A stretch of 64,000 bases of DNA, taken from contig CM053141.1 of the NCBI GenBank assembly GCA_028571685.1, positions 137,544,833 through 137,608,832 of the forward strand. The letters run 5' to 3'. The notes below the pieces were generated by a model, which was not told where the DNA came from, ran no database searches, and worked only from the letters and a program-made list of their open reading frames with translations. A program made the translations under genes and the position numbers. Source of the DNA: Heterohyrax brucei. Lineage: Eukaryota; Chordata; Mammalia; Hyracoidea; Procaviidae. Shown piece by piece: positions 1-11,954 of this stretch (the stretch's first letter is position 1; the number at the start of each line of letters is the position of its first letter).

Positions 1-933
1 CCTCGTGTCTTTAATTACAGAATCACAAAGTGACATGGAATGTTATCAGGAAGAACACACATTTTCTTACCATGAACTTTCATCCTGTTTTCAATACAGT
101 GTTTATATGAAAGAAAACAAAAATTACATATTAAATAAAAGAGTTTGATTCTGAAAACACACTATCAGAATTTAGAAATAGATGGAGTATGAAAGCAAAG
201 GTAGGTCAATATTTGTCTTTGTGAAAGGAATCAATAGGGGTGGTTTGGGACACGTCAGTTACGACCCTTCAGCTAAGAAGTCATTCTGATTCCTTAAATC
301 TCTATCTTCTAGCTGAGCTCAATTACTTTTTCTAAGGGAGTTATATTAATGAAATTACACTAGCTAGCTACTATGACAGATAAAGCCCTAAAATCTCAGT
401 AGCTTAACACATCTCAGTGGCTTAATACAAGTTTAAGTTTTGCTCATATAAATTCTAAACACTTTTCTCCTTCAGAGTTGCCTCTCCTGTAGAGATAATT
501 CAGTCACTCAATAATTCTGAATTATAGAAAGAACACATAAATCTCTGGTGAACAGCTGGATATCTCTTTCACATTTGTGTTTTCCTTATTAGAAAAACTC
601 AAACCATAAACAGGCATACACTTGACTTCATAAAGCTTCTTTTTCTGGGTCTTGTAATAACCAAAAAGTCAAGTCACCAGGGAAGCGTGATATAGGAAAC
701 TGTACAGTATGAAATTACAGAAGACTATGGAGAGATCATAGCTTTTTAGTCACTAGAACACTCTAGAAAAAAATTATAAAATTAAATATAGTATACACAA
801 AAAGACAAATGTTAGATACAATTTTTATGGGTCAAAAGGAATTCTGAATATTTCAACCATAAGGAGAAATGAAGTTCTGATACATTCTAAGGGATGGTTG
901 AACCTTGAAAATATTGACAGGTATATACATAAC
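1..933. other. Unique AT-rich DNA, nothing recognised
   Basis: I see no open frame of note, no recognisable repeat and no RNA gene here. The composition is ordinary AT-rich mammalian non-coding sequence. Confidence 0.5.
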
Positions 934-1131
934 TTGTTACCATCCAGTCAATTTGGAATCATAATGACCTCCTACGAGACAGAGTAGAATTGCCACCCAG
1001 AGTTTCCAAAATTGCAACCTTCACAGAAACACACTGCCACATCTTCTTCCCAAGGAGTGGCTGGTAGGTTCTAACCACCACTCTGAATTGGCAGCGGAGT
1101 GATTGGACCACTGTGCCACCAGGATGCCTTA
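934..1131 (-). repeat. AFROSINE, long subtype, old copy
   Basis: Antisense copy. On the + strand it begins near 'ccatccagtcaatttggaatcat' style sequence, passes 'acagagtagaattgcc' and ends with the reversed tRNA-like head 'ccactgtgccaccagg'. The long subtype carries an extra ~60 bp middle block with 'cacatcttcttcccaagg'. The copy is diverged. Confidence 0.8.
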
Positions 1132-1436
1132 TATAACATATAATTTGTCATCTTAACCATTTTAAGTAAACAATTCTGTGGTATTAATCACATTCACAAT
1201 GTTGTGCAACTATCACCATCATGTATTTCCCAAACTGCTTCATCACCCCAGAGACTCCATACCCATTAAAGAATAACTCCCATTTCCTACTCCCCAGGCC
1301 CTAGTAGCCACTAACCTACTTTCTGTCTCTCTGCATTTGCCTATTCTAGATCCTCATACTTCATATAAGTGGAATCATATAACACTTGTCGTTTTGCAAT
1401 TAATTATTTACTTAACATGCGATTTTCAAGGTTCAT
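1132..1436 (-). repeat. Old L1 (L1M-type) 3' UTR fragment
   Basis: The + strand reads as the antisense of the conserved old mammalian L1 3' end: 'gtcatcttaaccatttt', then 'caactatcaccatcatgtatttc', 'ccactaacctactttctgtc' and 'ttcatataagtggaatcat'. It is a 5'-truncated relic with no coding capacity. Confidence 0.7.
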
Positions 1437-2389
1437 CTAATATTCCAGGTGAGGAGACAGAAAAACAAGTATTCTCATAATAGAAAGCTTTAAAAAATTA
1501 GGTGTAAGGTGATGTTAAATGAAGTGAAGTCAGATCAAAGACCTGAACACACAGAGCCTTGTAAGCCATTTAAATCACGCCCACCTCAACAGTGAAAGCA
1601 TTATGTAGAAAGTTATTTCGTGGGACTTTCTTTTACCACGGCCACTGTGCTTCCACGGCTCACCGTTGCTGGAAGAGGACAACACCTGAATGAAGGTGAC
1701 AGACTACACAGGAAGCTACTTACCTTCACCCAATAGGTTTTCCTAGTGTTCAAGCTAATTTAATTCAATTATGCAATGAAAACAAAGAATTTACTTATAT
1801 ATACTTTTAAAAAATCAAATTATCATATGCCGTGAACATCCCTGCATTTAAGAGACAGAGTGACATTATAGCTATGTATCTACTGAAGGAATAATGCTAC
1901 TAGTAATGCCAGATATCCAACACTGTACGCACCCATAATCTCCTAGGAGTTGCATTTCAGATTAAAGAAAACAAGCCCTCTATTCCATTGATTACCTGTC
2001 CTTTCTATTTACTCTTAAAATAAAATTTTAATAAAAATTACTACATGAAATAGTTTATTTCTATTTTCTGTTAACTTTTAACTTCTCACAAGAATAGGCA
2101 TCAGAGATATGGGATGACAGGATAATGTTACATACATAAGCATGAACCCCCAACCATCTTTGAACATGAAATTTTATCTCAATTAGCAAATTCTCCATTT
2201 CATGAGATTCTTAAATGTAATATTAAATATTGGCCAGCATCTAGCTTGTCTACATTTCTGTGAATTGCCTAAATTTCTGATTTTGAAAGATTGCTCTGAG
2301 TCCTATAGTTTTGAGGTTTTGATGTTATCAGCAGCAGTACGATGTCAGATCTTCTGATAATTATCCATGCAAAAATTAAATATGATTTA
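1437..2389. other. Unique or unclassified non-coding DNA
   Basis: No gene seen. A stretch near 1550-1580 ('gccttgtaagccattt') vaguely resembles an ancient interspersed repeat, but I cannot assign it. Confidence 0.4.
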
Positions 2390-2497
2390 AATTCTTTTTT
2401 TTAATCTATTTATTTATTTAGTATGACTGAGTGAAAATGTACATTCCCATATAAATTTACATGCCCACCTATATGCAGCTTCCACTGCTCTCCCTGG
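2390..2497 (-). repeat. L1 3'-end fragment (same family as the 23.8-kb L1)
   Basis: After a T-rich start, 'gactgagtgaaaatgtac' and 'atttacatgcccacc' match the 3' termini of the two large L1 copies at about 23.8 and 31.85 kb. Only about 100 bp is present, so this is a severely 5'-truncated insertion. Confidence 0.75.
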
Positions 2498-3867
2498 ATT
2501 TATTTGTCCTTGCTAGTGTTATAAAAACCACCATTAATGTGCTATGAAATGAGACATCTACCACATCACCAGCAATAGCCTTTAAGTGGTAATCCTTCTG
2601 AATCCTTTTTTGTAATAGCTGAGTATTTGCTTCCCCAAACCAATGAAATTCACACACGCTGTTATGGAGTAGTGGAGCGATTATTACAGCATTTTTTCCC
2701 CAAAGTATCTTAGGCTTTCAATGATTAAAGAATAGTCTTATGTTTTAAACTTCCTGCCAACAGTGTGGCCTTTAGTTGTACTGGATTGAGGACAAATTGT
2801 AGTATAATGTATGTTGACAGCTTCATAACACAGGTTACTGTCCTTGGTGTACTTTATGATGTAATACATCCTTACAGGTATATCCAGAGAGTTGTGCTAT
2901 AATTTTCAAAGTACAGGAAATTCAATGAAACTAAAACATTCTGAGTAAGACTTCTGCCTTATGTATACTTTGGACATTTTCCTAAAAAATAAATAGGTGC
3001 TACTTTTCTCAAATGTTTTTCTGATATGCCTTTTTCTGTTGATTTGTTTTTGCTTTGCTAAAGCTGTAGATTCCAGGGTTGCAGTGGTACTGTTCTTTTA
3101 AATTACATATTAAAATATAAAAAGTCTCTTATTTCATATAATAAGCAGCCCCTTTTCAGGTCTCAGGGATAATGTTAGTTTCCTATGGAAAGCTATAACT
3201 GGTTTTCAAAAATCTCATTAAATATTTAGATCTTTAGAGAACAAGTGTTTTCTGTTGTGGTTTAAACATATTTAGGCTAATTATTTCTAATATTTTGATC
3301 ATTGTACAAATCCTTGTTGCACTAAATGGCTAACAGCATAAAACAAAATAGTAAGTCATACGTGCAGAATTCATGTAATTACTCCTGGATTTTTTTTCCC
3401 CCAAGATAATGGGTGGAACAAAAAAAGCAGCAATACAGTATAATTTTTGAAGAGATATAAAACATCATTATTAAACAAATGTGGTTCTAAATATAGATGT
3501 TACTTTCTATAGCTTTATTCTCTTTGTTTGCATTTAGAAGATCATAAACAGATGAGAATACTAGAATTTTCAAGTGTGCTAAACCTGCTATGATTCCAGT
3601 ATGCACAATTGCTAGTTCCATAGTGATTTATAGAAAAAACACTACAGTATTCTTTGAAAGCATTCTCTGAATACCACTTTATAGAATGCTAGGTAATTTT
3701 ATAATCTACCAGTATGGTGAAAAAAGGAGTCAGAGATAATGACTATAAATTACTATCTTCCACAACTATTAATCTTTTTTCATTCCTCACTTTTCAAAAT
3801 GCTGGGTAATATAGGAATACAGAAAAGTATAAAGAAAGTTTCCTATCCTAAAGGTAACACAGTAATT
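2498..3867. other. Unique AT-rich DNA
   Basis: No gene, RNA or recognisable repeat was supported in this stretch. Short open frames here lack any familiar motif. Confidence 0.45.
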
Positions 3868-4117
3868 TTTACTGACTCTTCTATGTGACAGATACTGCGC
3901 AAAACATTTACATACTTTATTTCCTTTATTGCTACAAGCAACCCCTGCAGGTAGGTTCTTTCTCATTATCATTTCCTCATTTTATACATGAGGCAAGAGA
4001 TGTCAGAAAGGTCAGTTATTCATCTAAGGCCACAGAGCAAATAGGTAGCAGACTAGCAGTTGGGAAGTCAGTGAGGCATTTAGACTTTAGAACATGGAGT
4101 ACCCTGCCTTCCTTACT
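3868..4117 (+). repeat. MIR SINE
   Basis: The order of landmarks matches the MIR core: 'tatgtgacagatactg', 'acatactttatttc', 'gcaggtaggttctt', 'cctcattttatacatgagg', 'ggccacagagcaaatagg', 'gcagactagcagttgggaa'. This is an ancient tRNA-derived SINE shared by all mammals. Confidence 0.8.
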
Positions 4118-5227
4118 AGGCAAGCAATTGATTAAGACACAAAGAAAATAGAAAAGTGGGCATTTTAATGGAAAATAACACAAGCAAATATAAAGACTTC
4201 TAAATGAATTTTGAGTTTATTATTTTTTTATTATGATAATTCATTTTAGAAACTCATTTTGAAGTTTGTTTCAGAGTACTCACCCAGGGTAGAGCTACAT
4301 CCCGGGTCCCAACAATGCTGTATAAGTGCTCTTCACAATTATATGCTGTTTAACTCATTTGGCTGATACCATTGTTATCTCATTTTGTAGTGGCAAACTA
4401 TCTACAGGTTCAAAACAAAATATATATTAAATAAAATTCTCCAAGATTTTGTGAATCCTTTGAAAGCTGGGAGATAGTGATTAAAAATCACATTGGAGTG
4501 CTGAGTTTTAAGTTCAAGCCAAGAAAAAAAAAATTTTTAAATATTGCCCTTGAATTGTGGCCCACATTGAATTTCTTGATTCCAGTTGTCTTTGCTGCTT
4601 TTCCTAATTTTTTGGCCCAGAGCTTGTATGCTTTCTTCCTCCCAAGGGTTCCACTCAGCAGGCTACTTGGAAGAGATCCCAGTGGAGAAGAGAGGTCTGA
4701 AGATTATTGAAGTGGTTTTCTTTTTAATCACTTATAAAAACAGAGACAAAGCCAATCACCAGCCATGTGATTTGCTCCAATTCACTGAGATTCTTAATTC
4801 CCCAAAGAAAGCCAGAGTCAGCTCTTTCCCAACCATGTGGGATTTGGAACCTCTCTCAGGTTTGAGAACCTTATAGCTGTGGGAAAGGGAGGCAGGCAGG
4901 GAAAATATATTACTTGAATATGTTAATAAAATGGAGAACATAGTTAAACTATTATGTTCCAGCACTGCGTGTATGTCCGCGTACCACAACTCCTTTGCAG
5001 CGCTTTGAAAATTTATTCTCGCTTTATTTCCTAGTTGATGAAGCTGAATACAATCCCTATTCCTGCCTCTCATAGCTCTGATTTTTCCTCCATGGGGTTT
5101 GCAATCAGAAAGTGTTCCTTAAAAGCTAAATTAGGAACAGATGATGAAGAGACCGAGATAAATCTGATTGCATTGGTCCTTAATGAAAATTTAATTAACT
5201 ATCATTTAAATAAACACTTTTTTCCAG
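4118..5227. other. Unique DNA; possible weak MIR trace near 4310-4400
   Basis: 4310-4400 ('aagtgctcttcacaatta', 'attgttatctcattttgtag') may be a decayed MIR. The rest has no repeat I recognise. Open frames of 77-131 codons lie here, but they show no domain, signal peptide or familiar motif, and I treat them as chance. Confidence 0.4.
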
Positions 5228-5263
5228 GCAACTGCAAGAAAAGAAAGCAGGCTCTGAAAAAAG
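5228..5263 (+). other. Candidate 36-nt microexon between strong splice motifs
   Basis: A pyrimidine run ending in 'ttttttccag' precedes position 5228. A TTAAC-type branch-point candidate lies about 28 nt upstream of the junction. The segment ends 'aaaaaag' followed by 'gtaagg', a near-ideal donor. The 36 nt keep frame. One frame reads QLQEKKAGSEK and another reads NCKKRKQALKK; the third has a stop. I do not recognise the peptide. Such acceptor-donor pairs also arise by chance in 64 kb, so this is a hypothesis only. Confidence 0.2.
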
Positions 5264-5339
5264 GTAAGGAAGGCTTCCTAACGTCAACACCCATCTGGCC
5301 AAGCATTCTTTTGCATTGTCAATGGTTTCACATTAAATG

Positions 5340-5350
5340 GGGGGGGGGGG
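5340..5350. repeat. Poly-G tract
   Basis: An uninterrupted run of eleven G residues. It is a likely length-variable mononucleotide tract. Confidence 0.9.
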
Positions 5351-7590
5351 TAGATAGCCTTGATGATTACCACAAAGGATTAAATTTCTTTTACTGTTTA
5401 TTCATAATACTCAAGTCTGTAGCCCAGTGACAATATTCATTCACTCCTACCTCTCCCACTCTACCCCCACTTTGGAAAAGAAAGTAAAATATAAACCCAA
5501 ACCAAATGTTTTGTTTTTTTTTCCCTCTCTCGGAAACATCAGCACTTAGTCAAGCATGGGCTGAGTGCCAGCCGCAGCAAGATCACACTCACCCCAAGAT
5601 GTGGGAGTTGGCTGCGCTCCTCTGAGGCCTGCACAGAATGGTATTAAACCAATGAACACACAGAGACACTGCAGGGCATGCTGTGGTTTGTGTTTGTGCC
5701 TCACTGGAACACAGTGAGTATTAGAAGTTCTTCTAAATCTACACTTACAGGGGTTTTCTGCTTTTAGGCAGGTACTGACTCATTTCTCAACATGTTTGAG
5801 CTCCTTTGCTTTTCAGTTGTCTCCCTTTCCTGTTCCAGACCATGTATGATTCCCTTCCACCTCCCTTTACATAAAGTTCCTGCTCGCATCTCTCCACAAA
5901 CTATCACTGATTTCAGGGATACCTTCTAGTCCCTTTCTAAATGAGATTCTTGCCTTCTTGGAGCGGACAGTCTGTAGGTTTAAATCCTGGGAGTGATACA
6001 GACAACATAGGAGATTCTATATTCCTTTACGTATTTAAATTATAGTTATAATATCTAAAATAAAGGATGTTTGTTAACTAATGTATAAAATACAGTCTAA
6101 TATTACAAATAATAACTAATAATTTGGTTGATACTTTCACTATAAACTGAAGAAATATCACACATATTTTGTGTTCAAAAATACAGGTGTGATCCAGTTA
6201 TGCCAAAGAATTTGAAACCAGAATCAATATTCCAACACTTACCACTCATTGTGACTTAGGATTTTTGTCCCACAAGAAGATGATACGATTGATAACCTTA
6301 CGTTATGAATAAGTTTTTAAAAAGGTACTGCAATAATTCAGTTTATTTCATCTGACATTTAATTTCCACTATCATTCTCTTGTAGGCCCAATAATCACCT
6401 TGCTTTAAAGAGCCTGTAAAATAACAAGGCAATAACAATACTAAAATTCTACAAGCCAAGAGAAGTATTAAACTCTGAGTCATTAGTCAATGGTCAAAAT
6501 AAATTGAGAGGGCTTCCTGAATGAAAGTGGAACATACATACATCTACATAATAAGGTCCCTCACTGGAAGAAAGTAAGTCACTAGAAAATCCACAGTCAT
6601 TACACAGGTAACATTCGTCCATTAATAGTGTGGTTATCTCCTAGTAAGGTCATACTGCAAAGCTATGATGATTTCTTTGCACACAGTAGTGACATGCCAA
6701 ATAAGGAGCTGAATAGACTGCAATTATAAGAGCCATTGCAAAGCACTAAATATATAATTGGCAAGGTTCTTCTGAGTTAAAAGTGCTAATCTCCAATACA
6801 CATCAGCTCTGGCTTGGCTTGGCTTGTTAGGTAAACAAAATGTGTCTTGCCTGTCATTGCCATAAAATATTAATGCACTGGAAGTCTCTAAACCTTGCTA
6901 AGCATAAGGCCTATTATCACACTTAAGAGCAAAGCAATCTAATAAATCACTGGCTGTATAAAAACTAAGTCAGCTGGCAGAGACAGTAATCTCCCTAAGG
7001 GATAGTAAGAGCCTCATCTTCTACTACAGCAGCTGTAGTTCCAGAGAAATTATGTTTCTTCTGTTCAGTAAAAATACATTTGTGCTGAATTCTGTTATTT
7101 AAACTCTAATGGAATCATTAGGAATATCCATACATTATGAGTAACAGAAAATTAACTAAGAAAATCATCTACAGTGCTGTCATATAATGGGCACAGTATT
7201 TTTATTTGGCTTCAGTTTTAGATAGATAAATCTGATGTAAAATCAAGCTGCTTATTTCTAATACTCATTTTGAAAGAACATGAACCCCCAACTCATATAT
7301 AAATAATCCTGTGCAAACACTGAGCACTAAGCTGATATCTCTCATTGAGAGCAACTTACCTGTTTGGTCCTGGTATGGGGTCCTACCGGCAGTGAGTAAA
7401 CAGAAATGCAATATTGTTGCTGTACTTTTTCAAAAGCTATTAAATTGCTATGTTGTTATTTTATGCTCTACCTAACCAATCTCTGAAAACCATAAATGCA
7501 GATATATACGTATTTGAAGGAACCACACTTCTACCTACCCCTTCCAAACACACAACACATGCTGAATTAAAGTATTTCTAGTAACAGAGA
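5351..7590. other. Repeat-poor unique DNA, possibly conserved non-coding
   Basis: No SINE, LINE or LTR is visible for over 2 kb, which is unusual in this repeat-dense window. The part from about 6330 to 7280 contains AT-rich homeodomain-type cores (for example 'tataattgg' and 'attaatgc'). A lack of insertions can reflect constraint, but I cannot test conservation here. Confidence 0.35.
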
Positions 7591-7594
7591 AAAG

Positions 7595-7797
7595 ATTGGC
7601 AGATAGGTATTGAAAACAGTAATAACAAGTAACAATGAGAACTTTCACATATATGACTTCATTTTAGGCTCACAATAGCTCAGTAGGTAAGCAGAGTTGT
7701 CACATCCATATCAAAGACAAAGAAATAGATTAGCTTGCCTATAGGCAACCAGTAGGCAATAGATACCATGAGTTTTGAAATCTCTGTCAATTAGGTT
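7595..7797 (+). repeat. MIR SINE
   Basis: Landmarks in MIR order: 'aactttcacatatatgactt', 'ctcacaatagctcagtagg', 'gacaaagaaatagatta', 'gcttgcctataggcaac', 'gtaggcaatag'. The copy is diverged. Confidence 0.65.
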
Positions 7798-8214
7798 ATT
7801 TCTGTCACTTTGGTGTAACATGGGGGCCTGCAAGCTGCTGTAGTGCCAGAATCTATGCTACAGTATTCAAACACCAGCAGGGTCCCCCATGGAGGACAGG
7901 TTTCAGCTGAGCTTTCAGACTAGGACAGACCAGGAAGAAGGACCTGGCAGTCTACTTCTGAGAAGAATTAGCCAGCAAAAACTTTACGAAGAGAGGCAGA
8001 ACATTGTCAGATATAGTGCCGGAAAATGAGCCCCCTATGTTGGAAGGCACTCAGAGGATGACTGAGGAAGAGCTGCCTTCTCAAAGCACAGGCAACCTAA
8101 ATGACACAGAAAGAGTCAAGTTTCGGGGACCTTCATTTGATGATGTGGCATGACTGAAAATGAAAAGAAATAGCTGCAAACATACACTAATATTGAAACC
8201 TGAAAAGTACAAGT

Positions 8215-9075
8215 ATGAATCTAGGAAAACTTGAAATCATCAAACATGAAATAGAATACATAAACATTGATATCCTAGGCATTGGTGAGCTGAAAAGGAC
8301 TGTTATGGGCAATTCTGCATCAGACAGTCATATGGTCTACAAGGCTAGGAATGACAACTGGAAAAGGAATGGTGTTGCATCTGCCACCAAAATGAACATT
8401 TCAAGATCTATCCTGAAATAAAATGCTATCGATGACAGGATAATACCCATACACTTACAAGAAATACCAGTTAATATGACTATTATTCATACTTACACAC
8501 TAATCACTAAGGTCAAACACAAAGAAGCTTCTATTTACCAACTTCTGTGTCTGAAACTGTTTGAACATGCAATTAAGACACATTCATAACTACTGCTGAT
8601 TGGCATGCAAAAGTTGGAAGGAAAAAAGAAGGATCAGTAATTGGAAACTATAGCCTTGGTGATAGATAATGCTGGTGATCGCACGATAGGATTCTGAAGA
8701 ACCAATGGTTTTGGACGTGTTGTCAGCAGGAATACATTCCTGGAGAAGGACATCATATTCAGTAAAGTAGAGGGTCAGCAAGAATGAGACAGACCCTCAA
8801 CAGGACAGACTGACACAGTGGCTGCAGCAATGGGCGTCAGCATAAAAATAACTGGGGGCATGGCACAGGACAAGGCAGTGTTTTGTTCTGCTGAGCACAG
8901 GGTCACTATGAGTCAGAACTAACTTGACGGCACCTAACAACAAGAGCAACAATGACTTCGTCACTGCAAATACCTTTTTAAGCCAACATAAATGGTGACT
9001 ATACACATGGACCTCACCAGATGGAATACACAAGAGTCAAATCAACTACACCTGTGGAAAAAAACAAATGGAAAA
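8215..9075 (+). pseudogene. RTE endonuclease domain, disrupted
   Basis: The open start encodes 68 residues (MNLGKLEIIKHEIEYINIDI..., '..DILGIGELK'), the usual start of RTE endonucleases. A premature stop follows at 8419. Further endonuclease pieces continue out of frame. A 'DWNAKVG'-like segment with 'GSVIGNY' and 'LGDR' lies at about 8590-8690. A 'VTANTFFKPT..' segment resumes near 8955, after the embedded 3' terminus. The domain nicks target DNA in active elements; this one cannot be functional. Confidence 0.7.
8692..8952 (+). mobile_element. RTE 3'-terminal fragment embedded in RTE endonuclease
   Basis: The sequence runs through the characteristic RTE 3' end: 'ttggacgtgttgtcag', 'ctggagaaggacatcat', 'tgacacagtggctgcag', 'ggtcactatgagtcagaac', 'gacggcacctaacaacaa'. 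The same 3' end is seen, reversed, at 47.1-47.3 kb. The flanks on both sides are endonuclease coding sequence. The left junction is approximate (8690-8705) and I could not define a clean target duplication. Confidence 0.75.
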
Positions 9076-9754
9076 GCTCAATATCATCTCTCAGAACAAG
9101 GAAAGGTACCAGTCGCAGCAATAACCATCAGCTGCTCACATGCAGATTCAAATTGAAACTGAAGAAAATTTAGAAAAAGTTCATGAGAACCGGAGCACAA
9201 CCTTGAGTACACTCCACCTGAGCATAGTGACCATCTCAAGAAGAGACGAAATGTGATAGGTTGAACAATAATGATTGATGACAAGATGAGTTGGGGAATG
9301 ACATCAAAGACATCATACATGAAGAAAGTAAGAGGTCATTAAAAAGACAAGAAAGAAAGAAAACTCCACACTGGACGTCAGAAGAGACTCTGAAATTTGC
9401 TCTTCAACATCCAATAGCTAAAGCAAAAGGAAGAAACTATGAAGCAAAAGAACTGAACTGAAGATTTCACAGGGTGGTTTGAGAAGACACAGTAAAGTAT
9501 TATAATGACATGTGCAAAGAGCTGGAGATAGATATCTAAAAGGAAGAACATGCTCTGCATTTCTCAAGCTGAAAGAACTGAAGAAAAAATTCAAGGCTCA
9601 AGTTACACTAGTGAAAGATCCCACAGTGAAAATGTTAAACAATTCAGAAAACATCAAAAGAAGATGGAAGGAATACACAGTCATTACACAAAAAAAAAAA
9701 AAAACTGTAGCAGACCTTTGATCACTTCAAGAGGTGGTATATGATTGGTAAACA

Positions 9755-10789
9755 ATGGTACTAAAGGAATTGGTGAAAAGCAAGGCTCCAGGAATTAACA
9801 GAATATCAACTGAGATATTTCAACAAACAGATGCAGCAGTGGAAGTGTTCACTCATCTATGTCAAGAAATGTGGATGACAGTTACCTGGCCAACTGACTG
9901 GACGAGATCCACATTTATGCCAATTCCCAAGAAAAGTGACCCAGCAAAATGTAGAAATTATCAAACAGTATTGTTAATATTACATACAAGTAAAGTTTTG
10001 TTAAAGATCATTCAAAAGTGGCTGCAGCAGTATGTTGACAGGGAACTGCTAGAAATTCAGACTAGATTCAAAAGAGGACATGAAACCAGCGATATCACTG
10101 CTGATGTCAAATGGATCTTGGCTGAAAGCAGAGAATACCAGAAATAGGTTGACCTGTGTTGCATTGACTACACACAAGCATTCGACTGTATGGATCATAA
10201 CAAACCATGGAGAACATTGAAGAGAATGGGTATTCCAGAACACTTAACCGTGCTTGTGAGGAATCTGTATGTAAATCAAGATGCAGTTGTTCAAAGAGAA
10301 CAAGGAGACACTGCATGGTTTAAAGTCAGGAAAACTGTTCTTCAAGATTGTATCCCTTCACCATATTTATTCATTCTGTAGCCTTAGTAAATAATTTGAG
10401 AAGCTGGACTATATGAAGAAGAACAGGGCATCAGGACTGGAAGAAGCCTCATTAACAACCCATGATATGAAGATATTACCTTGCTTGCTGAAAGTGAACA
10501 GAACTTGAAGAACTTACTGATAAAGGTCCAAGACCACAGCTTTCAGTATAGATTACATCTAATTATCAATAAAACAAAATTCCTCACAACTGGTCCAGTA
10601 AGCAACATCATGACAAACAGAGAAAAGACAGAGGTTGTCAAGGATTTCATTTTACTTGGATCCACAATCAGCACCCATGGAAGCAACAGTCAAGAAATCA
10701 AAAGACACACTGCCCTGGGAAAATCTGCTACAGAAGACCTCTTTAAAATGTTCAAAAGCAAAGATATTACCTTGAAGAATAAGCTGTGA
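9755..10789 (+). pseudogene. RTE reverse transcriptase, frameshifted
   Basis: Three consecutive open pieces (9755-10147, 10190-10381, 10481-10789) together cover the RT core. They contain 'PIPKKSDPAKCRNYQTV', 'IIQKWLQQYVDRELLEIQ', the first catalytic aspartate in 'CIDYTQAFDCMDHNK', 'VLQDCIPSPYLF' where RTs have QGCxLSP, and 'FLTTGPVSNI'. Stops at 10145-10147 and 10379-10381 and the loss of the YADD box between pieces show it is dead. Confidence 0.85.
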
Positions 10790-11020
10790 CTGACCCAAGC
10801 CATGGTATTTTCAATTATAAAATATACATGCCAAAGCTGGACAACAAATAAGGAAGACAGAAGTGGAACTGATGCCTTTGAAGTTTGATGTCGTCAATTA
10901 ATTTTGAAAACCATGTTTTTCAAGATAGTCCCACTGTTATTTTGCTGATGCTATGGTTTTCTTCTTTGGACTTACAATGTCATCTTGCCAAAGATCACTT
11001 CAGATGTCAAAAAAACATCC

Positions 11021-11072
11021 AGCATACCAGTACGTGATCCCAACCCATGATGGGATCACATATCAGTATGCT
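11021..11072. repeat. Imperfect 22-bp inverted repeat (hairpin)
   Basis: The left arm 11021-11042 and right arm 11051-11072 are reverse complements at 18 of 22 positions, with an 8-nt spacer. The inner nine pairs (gtgatccca / tgggatcac) and outer seven (agcatac / gtatgct) are perfect. It lies just past the point where RTE similarity ends. Confidence 0.8.
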
Positions 11073-11189
11073 AAGGCTGACGTTAGGGCATGATGGACAC
11101 CTTTCACACGGCACTCTCATAAAATACTGATAATCTGTACATGTTAAAAATGTGAAGCGGGGAGCATAGTCTATTTATAAGCAATACTA

Positions 11190-11394
11190 AACAAAAACCA
11201 AAAGAATAAAACAAACCCATTGCCACCAAACTGATTGCACTTCACAGTGACCCTACGGGACAGTGCAGAACTGCCAGTATATCTTTACGGAAGCAGGCTG
11301 CCACATCTTATTCTCTGAGAGTGGCTGGTGGTTTCAAGCTGCCAACCTTTCTTGAGAAGCTGAGAAGTTTGCACACCATGCCACCAGGTCCCAT
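11190..11394 (-). repeat. AFROSINE, long subtype
   Basis: Antisense copy: 'acaaacccattgccacc', 'acagtgaccctacgggaca', 'cagaactgcc', the long-subtype block 'cacatcttattctctg', and the head 'caccatgccaccagg'. Confidence 0.85.
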
Positions 11395-11950
11395 GAAGCA
11401 ATACTAAGAGACAAAAACATGCTTATATCAAAAAAGAAAAAGAAACACCTTTTCTTAATGATTCAGAGATCATAGGTTTGAAAGAGAATAATGTGATCAC
11501 TCAAGGAGCATCCTTCTACACAAGATGATGGCCCTTCAGTAATATAGCACAGTCCTCCTCTGTGTATTGTTGATGGTGATGACCTTCTCAGGAAGGTCAT
11601 GCTGTTTTCTGTATTGGCAGTAACCTTAGTGTCAGAGAGAACCTAAAGATAATCGTCATTACATTTAAGTGTGGCACATTTCACCAAGTAGGAAAAGCCA
11701 AACTGTAATGAATCTGAGGCACAAAGATCCTCAGTTCTGTGAAAAGTGCATCTAAAAGTTATTATCCATTTAAATAGGCTAGAATATACAGTCGATAGTG
11801 ATTCCAACCTCTCTAAATTCCTAACACTAGTTTTATTTGTTCAGCCAGCATATATCTGCTGATAATATGCTTTGTATGCAGCATAATGTTATCTGCTATA
11901 GATTAAAACACAAAGTTCAGCCTCTATCATCAGATGTCCACACCTTCATA
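11395..11950. other. Unclassified non-coding DNA
   Basis: No gene seen. 11830-11950 has the feel of an ancient interspersed repeat, but I cannot name it. Confidence 0.35.
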
Positions 11951-11954
11951 AAGG

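Larger units (their letters stand above)
7803..10905 (+). mobile_element. RTE-clade (BovB-like) LINE, broken
   Basis: Non-LTR retrotransposon of the RTE clade, with apurinic-type endonuclease then reverse transcriptase. The 5' leader (from about 7803) matches the 5' end of the antisense copy at 47.1-50.3 kb. Endonuclease-like coding starts near 8215 (MNLGKLEIIKHEIEYINIDI). The RT part is at 9755-10789 with frameshifts: 'KSKAPGINRISTEIFQ', 'CIDYTQAFDCMDHNKPWRTL', 'GIPEHLTVLVRNLYVNQ' and 'FILLGSTIS'. About 250 bp of a different part of the family, its 3' terminus, interrupts the endonuclease at about 8690-8950. The element's own 3' end appears lost after about 10905. BovB-like RTEs are known from Afrotheria as well as ruminants and reptiles. 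Confidence 0.85.

Noticed and set aside
5035-5430. 131-codon frame (+)
   Set aside because: No domain, crosses an 11-G tract and the candidate splice sites; treated as chance.
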